Positions 37,700-47,319 of a DNA stretch of 64,000 nucleotides are shown one piece after another. Under the pieces are notes generated by a model that had not been told where the DNA came from, did no database searches, and saw nothing but the letters and a program-made list of their open reading frames with translations. Location: NCBI GenBank assembly GCA_965216065.1, contig CBDCFB010000001.1, forward strand, positions 310,001 through 374,000, given 5' to 3'. The position numbers and the translations under genes were made by a program. The DNA comes from VXOI01 sp965216065 (GTDB lineage Bacteria; Chloroflexota; Dehalococcoidia; Lucifugimonadales; UBA3495). Numbering within the stretch: the stretch's first letter is position 1; each line of letters starts with the position of its first letter.

Positions 37700-37785
37700 A
37701 CGGCGCCTCGATCCTCGGGGCGCCGTTATGAATTGCTGGATACGGGGATGAGAACCGGCCGCCCCGTTGTTCGGGGGCGGCCGGT
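37700..37785. terminator. two strong hairpins downstream of the 1028-aa gene
   Basis: ACGGCGCC/GGCGCCGT (37700-37726) and ACCGGCCGCCCC/GGGGCGGCCGGT (37754-37785). They lie 120-200 bp past the stop of the minus-strand gene at 37908 and are likely its transcription end, although the T-runs are short. No gene is seen in 37524-37907. Confidence 0.5.
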
Positions 37786-37907
37786 GTCGTCCCATTGTCC
37801 CGGTTATAGCAGAGGACTCTCCGTATCCGCTGCAGCATTTTGTTTCGGTGGTTCGGGGCCCTGCCCTGGTGGGCGTTTGGTACTCTTTCGGTACCTCCGC
37901 CAAGCGG

Positions 37908-40900
37908 TTACTTCACGATGCCCTCCAGTCTGATGCGGAATGGTCCGATGCCATCCAGAGGCGGCCTGAACGGCAAATGGGCGTACGCCATATCCGTAAG
38001 CGCGACAGGGGATCGCGCGTGGATATCCCAATCGACAAGTCCAGTTTCATCCTCATCATTGTTACCTGATGTGCCTACGTTGACACCATCCCGATCACGG
38101 AAAACATCAGAAAGGTTTTGGGGTTCGAGCAGGATCCAGTATTTGGTGTCAGTGACGAGATCATGGGTCAATCCACTTATCTTGTAATGCAGGCTAGGCC
38201 TCATATTATCAATTGCTTCGGTCGTCACATTTCCCAAGGCAGTGCAGGTGCCTCGACTGCCACTGTCGTCGACGCAGATTGAAATGTTGACTGTATGAAT
38301 TGCCGACCTCTCATTGAGAGATGGCTCTACGAACTCCTCGTACCCAGCGAGTCGGACGACCACGGCTGTAAGCGTGTATCCGTTAGTATTCGATCCGGTT
38401 GTGATGGCTTGGTCCGCACCGTAGTCAATTCGTCGAGATGTGCCGCGTTGACGCGTTCCCGAACTGGCCACGTAGCCGAGGTTGGAGACGAGTGTGACTG
38501 AGCCGGTTTCGACGTCTGTGACTGACCTCGCAAAGATGAGGTTCGAGGTGGTGATTTTGCTGCTGGATTGCGGTCCGACTCCGTTCGCGTTGATAGCGGC
38601 CACAGCGTAGCGGTACTTGGTATTCGGTTCTACAGTGCTGTCAATGTAGTCCGTGGAAAGCGAGTTGGTGTTGTTCACCAGCACTTGCATGTTACTGGCA
38701 TTAGGCCCGCGCCAAATTCGGTAATCGGTGATGCTGATATCAGCCATGGTGTCCCATGAAAGCGTGACCCAGTCAAAGGAGGCGGTCAGGGTCAGCCCGG
38801 TTGCGGTTGCTGGGAGCGTTCCGTTTCGCGCAACGCTTCTTGCACCATTAGCTGGGTTGCTGTTCAGGATGACTACGGGCAACGGGTCGGTTTCCGTCGT
38901 AGCGATGGCAGAAGCAGGGCCTTCCTCAGCGTTATTGACCGCCACTACCGCATAGGAATAGGCGGTCTCTGGCTCGACGCTGTCGTCGACGTATTGCGTG
39001 GCGGTGCTCGCGACGTCGGACGCAATCACTGACATGGGCTGCGTGCCGGTTGCCCGCAGAATGTGGTAACCGGTGATCACGCTGTTGGGAGGAGTCCACG
39101 ACAACGTCACGCTGTTGTGGGTGACTGCTGATGTGCCGAGCGCGGTGGGAGCTGCGGGTAAGCAGCCCTGGGCGCCGATGACGGCGATACGCTCGGCGCT
39201 TCCGTCGCCGTCGTCGGTCAGGGCCAGGACGTAGGTCCCGGTACCGGCGGCATTTGCTTCGCCGGTCACTGACACGAAGTGGGTGCCGTCTGCAGTTGGG
39301 GTGAATGGTATTTTGTTAATTGCGGTGCGCTCCTCAGCCCACCACTCGGTTCCGGGGAAGAACGTTCCGTCGGCGTCGTAGATGGCGGCGAGGACGGGGC
39401 CTCGCAAGCTGCAGTTCACAGCAGAGGTACCCAGGACCTCGACCACATAGCTGTGACCTGCCGTCAGCTCAGCTGCGAACCAGTCCCGGTCTCTCCAGTT
39501 GGTGTTCTCGTTGATGGTGCCGCGTGCGACTTGGTCAACAGCGATCACGCCGGTCGTGTCCGTGGTTGCCGACAGGTCGCCATCGGTCGGCTCCGAAATG
39601 CTTTGGGGCACAACAGGCGCTGCTGTAGTACCTGTTGCCTCGGTGTTCCAGTGACCTGCCCAGGGGTTGTTGGCGTACTCGCCGGTGCTGTAGCGGGCAC
39701 GCATGATGACTTTGTATTCATCGCCGGATGTGAGGCCGGTCAGGGTCAGTGATGTTTCCTCGCCGTCGGGGTAGGAGTTGCCTCTGTTGGCTTCATTGGC
39801 ATCCTTGTAGGAAAGGAAATTCTCGCCTTCAGGCGCCCAACTCACCCGGTAGTCGCTGGGTGGGGGGTTCGGCTGCTCCCAGGACACGGTCAACTCTCCG
39901 TCGGCGCTGCTGGCCACGGAAAGGGCTGTGATAGTCCCGGCCGGGGTGGGTGCCGGCAAGGTGGTGACGCTGAACGTGTCGGACTGGGTTCCGTCGCCGT
40001 CATCGCTTAGCGCAATGACCGCGTAGTGGTAGGTGGTCTCCGCGGCTACGGTGGTGTCGATGTATGCCGTGGCGGCGCCTCCCGTGTCGGTCTGCAGGGT
40101 GGACAGGCTGTTGGTGTCGGGTCCCCGCAGGATGCGGTACCCGGTGATGTTGTCATTCTGAGGATCGTTCCATGTTAGGGTCAGGCTGTCGTGCTCGACT
40201 GCGGACGTTGTGAGGCCGGTGGGCGCTGCCGGCGGGTCGTTCTGGACGGGTTCAGCGGGGGTCGTGACGTTGGTGGTGGACCGTTGCCCATCTCCGTCCT
40301 GGCTCAGTGCCAGGACCCCGTAGTGGTAGGTGGTCTCGGGCTCCACGGTGGAGTCCGTAAAGCTGGTGCTGTCGCTCTGCGTGTTGGCCAGGGTGGTCAG
40401 GCTGGTTGCGTCGGGTCCCTTCATGACGCGGTACCCGGTTATGTTCGCGTCCTCGGGGTCGTTCCAGGTGATGGTCAGGGTGTCGTGCGCGACTGCGGAT
40501 GTCGTGAGGCCAGTCGGCGCCGCCGGCGGGTGGTTCTTGACCCGCTGGGTCATCACCTGGGTCCAGGGGCCGCTCGACTCGTGAACGGTGCGGTCTGCGT
40601 TGTAGTAACGGGAGCGCATCTGGACCTTGTAGGTGTCGTCCGGCGTCAGGTCGGTGAGCATGAGGGTCGTCACGTCGCCGAGCGGATGTTCGTTGCCTCG
40701 TTCTGCTTCGTTATCAGCTTGCCAGGAGGGCCAGCCCAGGTCGGTGTTGGCCCATCTGATCCGGTAGTCGATGGGCGCTGCTTGGGGGGCCTCCCAGGTG
40801 ATTACGAGCTGCCCCGGCTCGTCGCTGTCAAGGTTGATGGACGGGATTGCGTCGTTTGATCCCTGTGCCTGGGCGCTTCCGCCCATTCCGGAGCCGATGA

Positions 40901-40994
40901 AAGCCATGCTGATCACAAGCATCAATGTCGCAATCAGGATGGGCAACCTTGCTCGACTGTCGTACGGGTGTTGGGCGGGGGTCTTTGAAGTCAC
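37908..40994 (-). CDS. secreted FnIII-repeat protein (1028 aa)
   Basis: Signal peptide (LPILIATLMLVISMAFIGSG, cleavage near AQAQG) and at least six FnIII units: residues 45-150, 153-250, 255-350, 355-460, 605-700 and 720-815. Visible strands include HDTLTITWNDPED and TTYHYGVLALSQDGDG. Residues 465-600 form a PPC-like beta domain (WFAAELTAGHSYVVEVLG; ALTDDGDGSAERIAV), and the last 200 residues a C-terminal domain ending FRIRLEGIVK. The first 250 residues match the 737-aa protein at 10208. The start is GTG with GGGAGGAAACA upstream. No enzyme motif is seen; binding or adhesion is inferred. Confidence 0.8.
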   Translation of the reverse strand: MTSKTPAQHPYDSRARLPILIATLMLVISMAFIGSGMGGSAQAQGSNDAIPSINLDSDEPGQLVITWEAPQAAPIDYRIRWANTDLGWPSWQADNEAERGNEHPLGDVTTLMLTDLTPDDTYKVQMRSRYYNADRTVHESSGPWTQVMTQRVKNHPPAAPTGLTTSAVAHDTLTITWNDPEDANITGYRVMKGPDATSLTTLANTQSDSTSFTDSTVEPETTYHYGVLALSQDGDGQRSTTNVTTPAEPVQNDPPAAPTGLTTSAVEHDSLTLTWNDPQNDNITGYRILRGPDTNSLSTLQTDTGGAATAYIDTTVAAETTYHYAVIALSDDGDGTQSDTFSVTTLPAPTPAGTITALSVASSADGELTVSWEQPNPPPSDYRVSWAPEGENFLSYKDANEANRGNSYPDGEETSLTLTGLTSGDEYKVIMRARYSTGEYANNPWAGHWNTEATGTTAAPVVPQSISEPTDGDLSATTDTTGVIAVDQVARGTINENTNWRDRDWFAAELTAGHSYVVEVLGTSAVNCSLRGPVLAAIYDADGTFFPGTEWWAEERTAINKIPFTPTADGTHFVSVTGEANAAGTGTYVLALTDDGDGSAERIAVIGAQGCLPAAPTALGTSAVTHNSVTLSWTPPNSVITGYHILRATGTQPMSVIASDVASTATQYVDDSVEPETAYSYAVVAVNNAEEGPASAIATTETDPLPVVILNSNPANGARSVARNGTLPATATGLTLTASFDWVTLSWDTMADISITDYRIWRGPNASNMQVLVNNTNSLSTDYIDSTVEPNTKYRYAVAAINANGVGPQSSSKITTSNLIFARSVTDVETGSVTLVSNLGYVASSGTRQRGTSRRIDYGADQAITTGSNTNGYTLTAVVVRLAGYEEFVEPSLNERSAIHTVNISICVDDSGSRGTCTALGNVTTEAIDNMRPSLHYKISGLTHDLVTDTKYWILLEPQNLSDVFRDRDGVNVGTSGNNDEDETGLVDWDIHARSPVALTDMAYAHLPFRPPLDGIGPFRIRLEGIVK

Positions 40995-41156
40995 TGTTTC
41001 CTCCCTTGTGTTGCCTTGTGTGTGGGTCTGTCGTCAAACTCGCTTCACCTGCTGTCCCGGGCCTTACTCACCGGGGTCACCACCGCGTTATCTGTTGTAC
41101 AAAGTAATATGCCGTACCTCTTCGGGTGCTTCTTTTGAGCGTGGCATACCCCTCCG

Positions 41157-41378
41157 GTGTTTAGATAGGCGAAAAGGGAAAATTTGGCCTTTCTCTTTTG
41201 CTCACTGTTGAGCGATCACTTTTCCTAGTCCGATTGGTCCAGTTTGCTCTGGTAGCCCCTGAGCGTGGTGGACGCCGCGGGATTGCGCGGCTGGAGGCGG
41301 AGGCATTCGGTCTGCAATGTCGGAGCGCATCCCGGCAGGCGGCTCGGTACCGGGAGCCTGGGCTTGCTGAGGGCCGGC
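41157..41378. promoter_or_regulatory. kinase-module leader, copy 4
   Basis: TTTAGATAGGCGAAAAGGG through CTCACTGTTGAGCGATCAC, about 165 bp upstream of the secreted-protein start at 40994. The preceding 60 bases also match the regions before copies 2 and 5. Confidence 0.5.
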
Positions 41379-41690
41379 ATGGGATCCATACGGCACTGGG
41401 TTGCGCCGGGCGCCTGTCCGACCCGGACGTGGTCCGATATGCCGCAACGGTTTCCGTCTGGGGCCGCTGGTTCGTCTGGCTGGTCGGTGTCTTCCTGCTA
41501 GCCTACCGGCCGGGCTTCTGGTACCCCGGGGACATCGAGTACCTGGCCCTGCCTGTGCTGGTGGGGGTGCTCAACTGCCTGGTGCACCTCCGGCTCCTGA
41601 CGAACAGGACTGTAACCTGGCGCTGGATGCTATTCCTCAGCGCTGCGGACATTGCCCTGGTCACTTTCGGCGTCGTCATCCCGGTCTCCC
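41379..41690 (+). pseudogene. sensor kinase N-terminal fragment, copy 4
   Basis: ATG start (MGSIRHWVAPG) as in the intact gene, but one base is lost near 41412, so the frame switches before LSDPDVVRYAATVSVWGRW. Membrane helices follow to TFGVVI at about 41682, then homology ends. The sequence continues 100 bp to the 3' end of the MMPL gene; within that gap a minus-strand frame reads CVACGADMRTTNARHP, perhaps the tail of a small zinc-binding protein. Confidence 0.7.
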
Positions 41691-41797
41691 CTCAACAGCT
41701 ACCTGTAGGGTGTCTCGCATTGGTTGTTCGCATATCTGCGCCGCAGGCCACACAACCGAGGTCGCGGACCTCTGGCGACCCGCCCTCGGGTCCCGTC

Positions 41798-44263
41798 CTA
41801 CGACGAGTCTTGGTCCTGCTCATGGCGCCGGTGTGTGTCCTCGATGGCGACGTCAAGCTCGTTCCACATGCGCTCCACCATCGAGCGCATCCGCATGTTC
41901 TGGTAGGCGCCCCAGACAATCATGGCGGGCGGCACCACCAGGATGGAGACGATCAGCGCGTACGCGATCGTGATCGCCGCCGTGATGCCGAACTGCTCCA
42001 ATGACTGCAGCGGCGACAGCGTGAGCACCGCGAACCCGAGCGCCGTCGTCAGCGCCGAGCCCAGCAGAGCAGAGCCGGTGTTGGCGAGCGTCCGGATCGC
42101 CGCCGCCTCCGGGTTGCGCCGCTTGGCGAACTCTTCCCGGTAGCGATAGATCACGTGGATCGTGTAGTCCACGCCGACCCCGATTGAGAGCGCCGTGGTG
42201 ATCGAGGTGACGATGGTGTAAGGGATGCCCAGCAGCGCCATTGTGCCCAGTACCCAGATGACGACGAGCACTATCGGTCCTACCGCGATGAACCCCAGCG
42301 CGGGCTGGCGCAGCGTTATCCAGAAGAAGATCGTGAGGATGCCGAGGGCTGCCGCGATCGTCGTGATGATCGCCTCTGTCTGGCGATCCCTTATCTCGTC
42401 CGAGGTGGCGAGTACGATGATGTCCTGCGAGGTCATCGCGATCGCGTTGTCGTCGCCGAACCACAGCCCGTCAATGTCCTGTACCATCCCCTCGGTTCGC
42501 TCACGATTGCCTGAGAAGGCCCGGAACTGGAGCAGCGTGGTGTCGATGCCCCCCGTGTCCCTGACCAGAACCCGCGCCACGGCTTCGGGATCGGTGGCGG
42601 CGAGCGCATCAAGGAACTCCTGAATCAGCAACGGATCGAGATGCAGCCCCGTTGTCGCCTCCGCGAACAGCCGGTCGAGCTCGGGGTCGTACCTGTCACC
42701 TGGCGTGCCGTCGTCCGTGATCCAGTCGAGGACGAGCAGAGGGAGCGAAGCCTCCATTCCGCCGTCCGCAGCCCGTGGCCGACTTAGGTCGTCCTCAAAC
42801 GCCTCCGTCATGGAGAACAGGTTCTGGAGCACGCGGGTCTCCGTCACCTCCGCCCTGACCAGGACGCTTACAACCTCCGTTGAGCCTCCGACGGCCGCAT
42901 CGAGCGAATTCAGGTCCTGGGTCAAGCTCCCGTCCTTGGACAGGACGTCGCGGATAGTGAAGTCCGTGGTGATCCCCGAGGCCGCGAACCCGAGCCCGAC
43001 CGTCACCGCAACTACGAGAACCAGGTAGGCCACCGGCCTCTGCGTGATGGATGTCCCCAGCCTTTCCGCTAGCCGGTCGACGCCGGGGATTGCATTTGCG
43101 ATCAGACGGGGCGGAGGAAGCGGTCCGCGGGCCTCGCGACGCTGGTCGATGATCGTTCGCGCGGCTGGGATCAGCGTCAGCATCACGGTCAAGCTCAACC
43201 CGACGCCCAGCGCCGCGACCACGCCGAAGTCCCCGATCCCCGAGATCGGCGAGAGCAGGTTCGCCAGGAAGCTTACGGCCGTGGTGGCGGCGGCCAGCGC
43301 CAGAGGGATGATGACATTCCGCAGCCCTGCGAGCACCGCTACCGCCACCGGCTCGCCGGCCATCCGTTGCTCCCGGTAGTGCGACACCGCCTGGATCGAA
43401 TAGTCCACCGCGAGGCTTATCAGGATGATCGGCACCGTTGCCGTGAGCGCGTTCGGTGGGCCGATCAGATCCAAGGCGCCCGGACCGAGCCAGCTCTCCG
43501 CCCCGACGGTCCAGATCACTGCGAGTACGAGCCCCGTCAGCGTGAGCAGCAGGTCGGAGAGTGTGCGCATGAAGAGCAACGTCAGCAACGCGACCACGAG
43601 CAGCGCCAGCCCCACCAGCGGCAGCACGCCGGTGCTCGTGGCCTCCTGATACTCCTCCTCAATCACGGCGAGCGACACGCTGCTCACGCTCAGCGGGCCC
43701 TCGTCCGTCTCCGCCAGGCTGTTGATCGCCAGCTGCGCGTCGTCAACCGCCTCGCCGCCGGTGTCGCGCAGCCGGACCGTGGCGACCGTGATCCGCGTGC
43801 CATCAGTGTCCGTTCCGGTCATCATGTCGAGCGCCGTTCGCGCCGGTTGGAACTCCGGGGTGGCCCGAATATGATCGAGCGCCGTATCGATCTGCACCTG
43901 CGTGACCGAATCGAAGTCGGCTACCTGGAGCAGGGGTTTCATCAGCAAGGTAGGGGCGGCGACTGCATCGGCGGGCGGCAGGAGTTCCCCCACGCCCGGG
44001 TAGCTAACGATGCGGACGAGCAAGCTGTCCATCTGGGCGAGTCCATCGGGCGTGAGCACTTCACCACGGAAGACGAGCGTAACCACGACGACATCGGAAT
44101 CCCCGAATAGGGTCTCTATCTCCTCCAACGCCTTGGCGACGCCGCTATCCCGAGGGAGGAAGGCCTCGTTCTCTGCCACCGGCGCGCGCTGCGTAATCCC
44201 GGCGGCCAACACCAGTGTCACGATCGCGATGACGACAAGCGTGACCCACGGGTGCACCGTCAC
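41798..44263 (-). CDS. RND-superfamily MMPL transporter (821 aa)
   Basis: Two repeats of six membrane helices with large extracytoplasmic loops (about 30-225 and 430-620), as in MMPL/HpnN-type exporters. The TM4 motif is seen in both halves: ILISLAVDYSIQAVSHYRE and ALSIGVGVDYTIHVIYRYRE. The length is near the usual 800. Substrates of the family are lipids or hydrophobic molecules. The annotated start is a GTG that overlaps the stop of a truncated secreted-protein gene, so the native first residues before VHPWVTLVVIAIVTL may have been lost at the junction. Plausibly functional if translated from this GTG. Confidence 0.85.
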   Translation of the reverse strand: MTVHPWVTLVVIAIVTLVLAAGITQRAPVAENEAFLPRDSGVAKALEEIETLFGDSDVVVVTLVFRGEVLTPDGLAQMDSLLVRIVSYPGVGELLPPADAVAAPTLLMKPLLQVADFDSVTQVQIDTALDHIRATPEFQPARTALDMMTGTDTDGTRITVATVRLRDTGGEAVDDAQLAINSLAETDEGPLSVSSVSLAVIEEEYQEATSTGVLPLVGLALLVVALLTLLFMRTLSDLLLTLTGLVLAVIWTVGAESWLGPGALDLIGPPNALTATVPIILISLAVDYSIQAVSHYREQRMAGEPVAVAVLAGLRNVIIPLALAAATTAVSFLANLLSPISGIGDFGVVAALGVGLSLTVMLTLIPAARTIIDQRREARGPLPPPRLIANAIPGVDRLAERLGTSITQRPVAYLVLVVAVTVGLGFAASGITTDFTIRDVLSKDGSLTQDLNSLDAAVGGSTEVVSVLVRAEVTETRVLQNLFSMTEAFEDDLSRPRAADGGMEASLPLLVLDWITDDGTPGDRYDPELDRLFAEATTGLHLDPLLIQEFLDALAATDPEAVARVLVRDTGGIDTTLLQFRAFSGNRERTEGMVQDIDGLWFGDDNAIAMTSQDIIVLATSDEIRDRQTEAIITTIAAALGILTIFFWITLRQPALGFIAVGPIVLVVIWVLGTMALLGIPYTIVTSITTALSIGVGVDYTIHVIYRYREEFAKRRNPEAAAIRTLANTGSALLGSALTTALGFAVLTLSPLQSLEQFGITAAITIAYALIVSILVVPPAMIVWGAYQNMRMRSMVERMWNELDVAIEDTHRRHEQDQDSS

Positions 44264-44592
44264 AAGCCAACTTCGGTGGACGAATAGAAATTGCCGTGAA
44301 AACCATAGAAGTGGGAACCTAAGGCGCTCCTGACCTGCGTATACCAGTAGGCGCCGAAAGAGTCGTGGTCGTCGTGCTCGTGGTCGGTCAGCCGGACCAG
44401 GTACACGTCCACCGATCCGCCCTCGGGGACCTCAGTGGTGGGGCAGTCGAGGTAGAACGTGTCATCGTCCGCAGCAACCAGCGCAGGGTTGTACAGACCG
44501 GCAAGCCAGGTCAACGCGACCAGCGTGGCCAGCGCAAGAACTGCAATGGTTAATGCCGGTCTCCTCAGCAGGCTTCCGTGATTCGTACTCAT
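44260..44592 (-). pseudogene. truncated secreted protein start fused to the MMPL gene
   Basis: MSTNHGSLLRRPALTIAVL begins a signal/anchor segment, followed by DDDTFYLDCPTTEVPEGGSV and YLVRLTDHEHDDHDSFGAYW, the start of a Calx-beta-like domain. The frame stops at 44260 inside the MMPL start region. The downstream body is missing. Kinase leader copy 5 lies about 146 bp upstream, as for complete secreted-protein genes. A deletion joining this start to MMPL explains the arrangement. Confidence 0.65.
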
Positions 44593-44737
44593 TCTTGATC
44601 TCGTTCGGATTGGGATGTCGTTGGTGAGGGCCTGCTCGTCGTCCCGGACCTGCGGAGCACCTTGGCGTCCGGTGTTTGACAAACAGCCGGCTCGTCCCTC
44701 TTTGGGTACGCCCCTAAAGTTACGCATGCCCCGCCGG

Positions 44738-44976
44738 CGTTTCGATAGGTGAAAAGGGGAAAATTGGCCTTTCTCTTTTGCCCAATATTGAGCGATCACT
44801 TTTCCTAGTCCGATTGATGCAGTTTGCTCTGGTAGCCCCTGACCAACAGATGTAAGTTGTCTGTGGTGAAAGCCGCGGGATTGCGCGGCTGGAGGCGGAG
44901 GCATTCGGTCTGCAATGTCAGAGCGCATCCGGGCAGGTTACTCGGGACCGGGAGCCCCGGCTTGCTGAGGGCAGGC
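44738..44976. promoter_or_regulatory. kinase-module leader, copy 5 (intact kinase)
   Basis: TTTCGATAGGTGAAAAGGGG, CCCAATATTGAGCGATCAC and the 20-bp AACAGATGTAAGTTGTCTGT also found in copy 1. It precedes the only complete kinase gene, so it includes that gene's 5' untranslated region. The minus-strand secreted-protein start lies on the other side, so the block is probably a divergent promoter. Confidence 0.55.
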
Positions 44977-46212
44977 ATGGGATCCATACGGCACTGGGTT
45001 GCGCCGGGCGTCCTGTCCGACCCGGACGTGGTGCTGTATGCGGCAACGGTCTCCGTCTGGAGCCGCTGGTTCATCTGGCTGGCCGGTGTCTTCCTGCTGT
45101 CCTACCGGCCGGGCTTCTGGTATCCCCAGGACATTGAGTTCCTGGCCATACCCGTGCTGCTGGGGGTGGTCAACGGCCTGGTGCACCTCCGGCTCCTGAC
45201 GAACAGGCCTGTGACCTGGCACTGGATGCTCCTCCTCTGCGCCGCGGACATTGCCCTGGTCACCGCCGGCGTCGTCATTGGCGGCGGGTTCAGGAGCTTC
45301 ATATTCCTGGCCTACTATCCGACCCTCGCCGTTTTTGCCGTGGTCTTCTCGTCCTTCTGGCTCAGCCTGGCCTGGACCACGGCGGTCGCTGTTGCCTACG
45401 CCGTAGTGTGCCTGAGCGTGGGCTCCGGTATCGACCTGGACGCGGGCAACGACAAGGTACTGCTGGCCAGGCTGGTGATGATGTATACCATCGTGCTGGG
45501 CATCGGTTTCATCGCCCGGTTCGAACGCATCAGGTGGCGGACCTCGGTGTCCAGGGAGCGGGAGCTGCGGCGGGAACGCATCGAGCTCTCCCAGACGATC
45601 CACGACACCACCGCTCAGACCGCCTACATGATCGGCCTGGGGATTCACCGGGCCCGGGAACTGGCCGGCGATTCCAACGAGGATCTCGTGTCCGTTCTGG
45701 ACGCGACCTACGCGCTGTCAAACTCGGCCATGTGGGAGGTGCGGGGGCCCATCGACGCGGGCCACATCCTGGAGGGCCGGGACCTGGGACGGGTCCTGTG
45801 GTCGCACTGCGCCACATTTGAGAAGATCACGAGCGTCCCCGCCGGGATGTCTCAGTCGGGGACCGAGCCCCCTCTGGCCACGGAAACCCGGACCCGCCTC
45901 TTCTCCATCGCCCACAACGCCCTGACCAACGCCTTCCTGCACGCCCGGCCCGGCAGGGTCGAGATCGCCCTGTGCTTCGAGGCCGGCCGGACCACGCTCT
46001 CCGTCTCGGACGACGGGGTGGGTCTTCCCGACGGCTATGCCGCACTCGGCCGGGGCTTCAGCGGGATGCGGTCGGACGCTGAGCGAATGGGCGGAACGCT
46101 CCTGGTGGAGAGCGTCAGGGGAGGAGGGACGACCATCACCTGCCTGGTTCCCCGGCAGGCGGTTCCCCGGGAGACGGTTCCACGGGAAGCGGATGCAGCG
46201 GGAGGCGAATGA
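44977..46212 (+). CDS. membrane sensor histidine kinase, NarL/DesK type (411 aa)
   Basis: The start ATG at 44977 (MGSIRHWVAPG) is chosen because GCTGAGGGC lies just upstream and the open frame before it is the shared leader. Five or six membrane helices fill residues 15-190. The dimerisation helix carries the phospho-acceptor in QTIHDTTAQTAYMIG (about residue 210). The ATPase domain shows an N box (AHNALTNAFLHA), DDGVGLP, GRGFSGMRSDAERMG and GGGTTITCLVP. It should autophosphorylate and pass phosphate to the regulator encoded 15 bp downstream. No large external sensor loop is seen, so it may sense a membrane signal. Truncated copies of its 5' part recur across the window. Confidence 0.9.
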   Translation: MGSIRHWVAPGVLSDPDVVLYAATVSVWSRWFIWLAGVFLLSYRPGFWYPQDIEFLAIPVLLGVVNGLVHLRLLTNRPVTWHWMLLLCAADIALVTAGVVIGGGFRSFIFLAYYPTLAVFAVVFSSFWLSLAWTTAVAVAYAVVCLSVGSGIDLDAGNDKVLLARLVMMYTIVLGIGFIARFERIRWRTSVSRERELRRERIELSQTIHDTTAQTAYMIGLGIHRARELAGDSNEDLVSVLDATYALSNSAMWEVRGPIDAGHILEGRDLGRVLWSHCATFEKITSVPAGMSQSGTEPPLATETRTRLFSIAHNALTNAFLHARPGRVEIALCFEAGRTTLSVSDDGVGLPDGYAALGRGFSGMRSDAERMGGTLLVESVRGGGTTITCLVPRQAVPRETVPREADAAGGE

Positions 46213-46226
46213 AGGAGGAGCACAGT

Positions 46227-46931
46227 ATGTCGTCAGCAGGCCGGATCAGGGTGTTGGTGGTGGATGACCATCCCGTAATGAGGAGTGGCCTGACGGAGGT
46301 GCTGGAGGCATCGGGCCGCCTCGAGGTGGTGGGACAGGCCGGCGATGGAGAGGAGGCGGTCATTACCGCCGGGGAGCTGAAGCCGGAGGTCGTCGTCATG
46401 GACGTGATGATGCCGCGCAAGGACGGCATCGATGCCTGCCGGGAGATCATGGAGCTCCTGCCCGGCACGCGGGTCATGATGCTGACGGCCTCGACCGAGG
46501 AGGATGCGGTGATCGAGGCCATCGCCGCCGGCGCGACGGGCTACCTTCAGAAGTACTCGCGGCCGGAGGAGCTGGTGGGGGCCGTTGTGGACGTGGCCGA
46601 GGGCCGGCTGCGAATTCCCGAGGAGTCGGTGAGGCAGGTCTTCGCAATGATCCGCGGGGAGCGCGGTCTCGCCTCCCGTCAGAAGCGGCACAAGCTGACG
46701 GCGCTGGAGCGGGAGACACTGACGCTGTTCGCCAGCGGCAGGTCCTATGTCGAGATCGCCGAGGAGAGGGGCAACAGCACCGTGACCGTCCGGAACACCC
46801 TCTACCGCATACAGGACAAGCTGGGCATCGGGACGAAGCAGGAACTCGTGGTCTGGGCCGTGCGGGGCGGCCTGCTGGATGAGGTCGCGGCGGGCCCTGA
46901 ACAGCGCCAGCCGGTGCCGGAGGGCCAATGA
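46227..46931 (+). CDS. NarL/FixJ-type response regulator (234 aa)
   Basis: Start at the ATG at 46227, with GGAGGAG six bases upstream; an earlier ATG overlaps the kinase stop. The receiver domain has VLVVDDHPVMRSGL, phospho-acceptor Asp in VVVMDVMMPRKDG, Thr in MLTAS and Lys in YLQKYSRPEE. The LuxR-type helix-turn-helix follows (KLTALERETLTLFASGRSY, VTVRNTLYRIQDKLG). It is co-transcribed with the kinase and should bind DNA when phosphorylated. The repeated leader blocks before the secreted-protein genes are candidate targets (inference). Confidence 0.9.
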   Translation: MSSAGRIRVLVVDDHPVMRSGLTEVLEASGRLEVVGQAGDGEEAVITAGELKPEVVVMDVMMPRKDGIDACREIMELLPGTRVMMLTASTEEDAVIEAIAAGATGYLQKYSRPEELVGAVVDVAEGRLRIPEESVRQVFAMIRGERGLASRQKRHKLTALERETLTLFASGRSYVEIAEERGNSTVTVRNTLYRIQDKLGIGTKQELVVWAVRGGLLDEVAAGPEQRQPVPEGQ

Positions 46932-47319
46932 CCCGCGCCGGCCGCCGTTAGGGATCCGGGGGCCCAATGAGCCAGCGGTCTGCGGGGACTTCGCACTCAC
47001 CCGGGGCGGCTCCGCCGCAGGCTGGGCGAGGAGCGCACAACCCCGCCTGCTTCTTCGCCGGGCCGGGTGTCGGCTACCGGATGACCACGGCCGATGTGAC
47101 CCGCTCACCGAATCCCGGACCAGCCGGAATGCGAGTTCTATGGGGTGATCCTAAGCGTGAAACCTGGAGGACCGTTTCGATGAGAGAACCCCGGTTCACC
47201 CAGGAGCGGGCTGACTTGGGCCCGCGCCAGGCGGAGGAGTGCACCCCTGTATCCCAGGTCTGCCGCAGGATGGGCGCGCGGCATCCGACATTTCGGCCAG
47301 CGGTGAAATGGAGAGGGTT
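46932..47319. other. no gene recognised
   Basis: Gap between the regulator and the hydrolase. Only short frames without start signals, and a small GC hairpin (GGGGCGGCTCCGCCGC near 47003), are seen. Confidence 0.5.
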
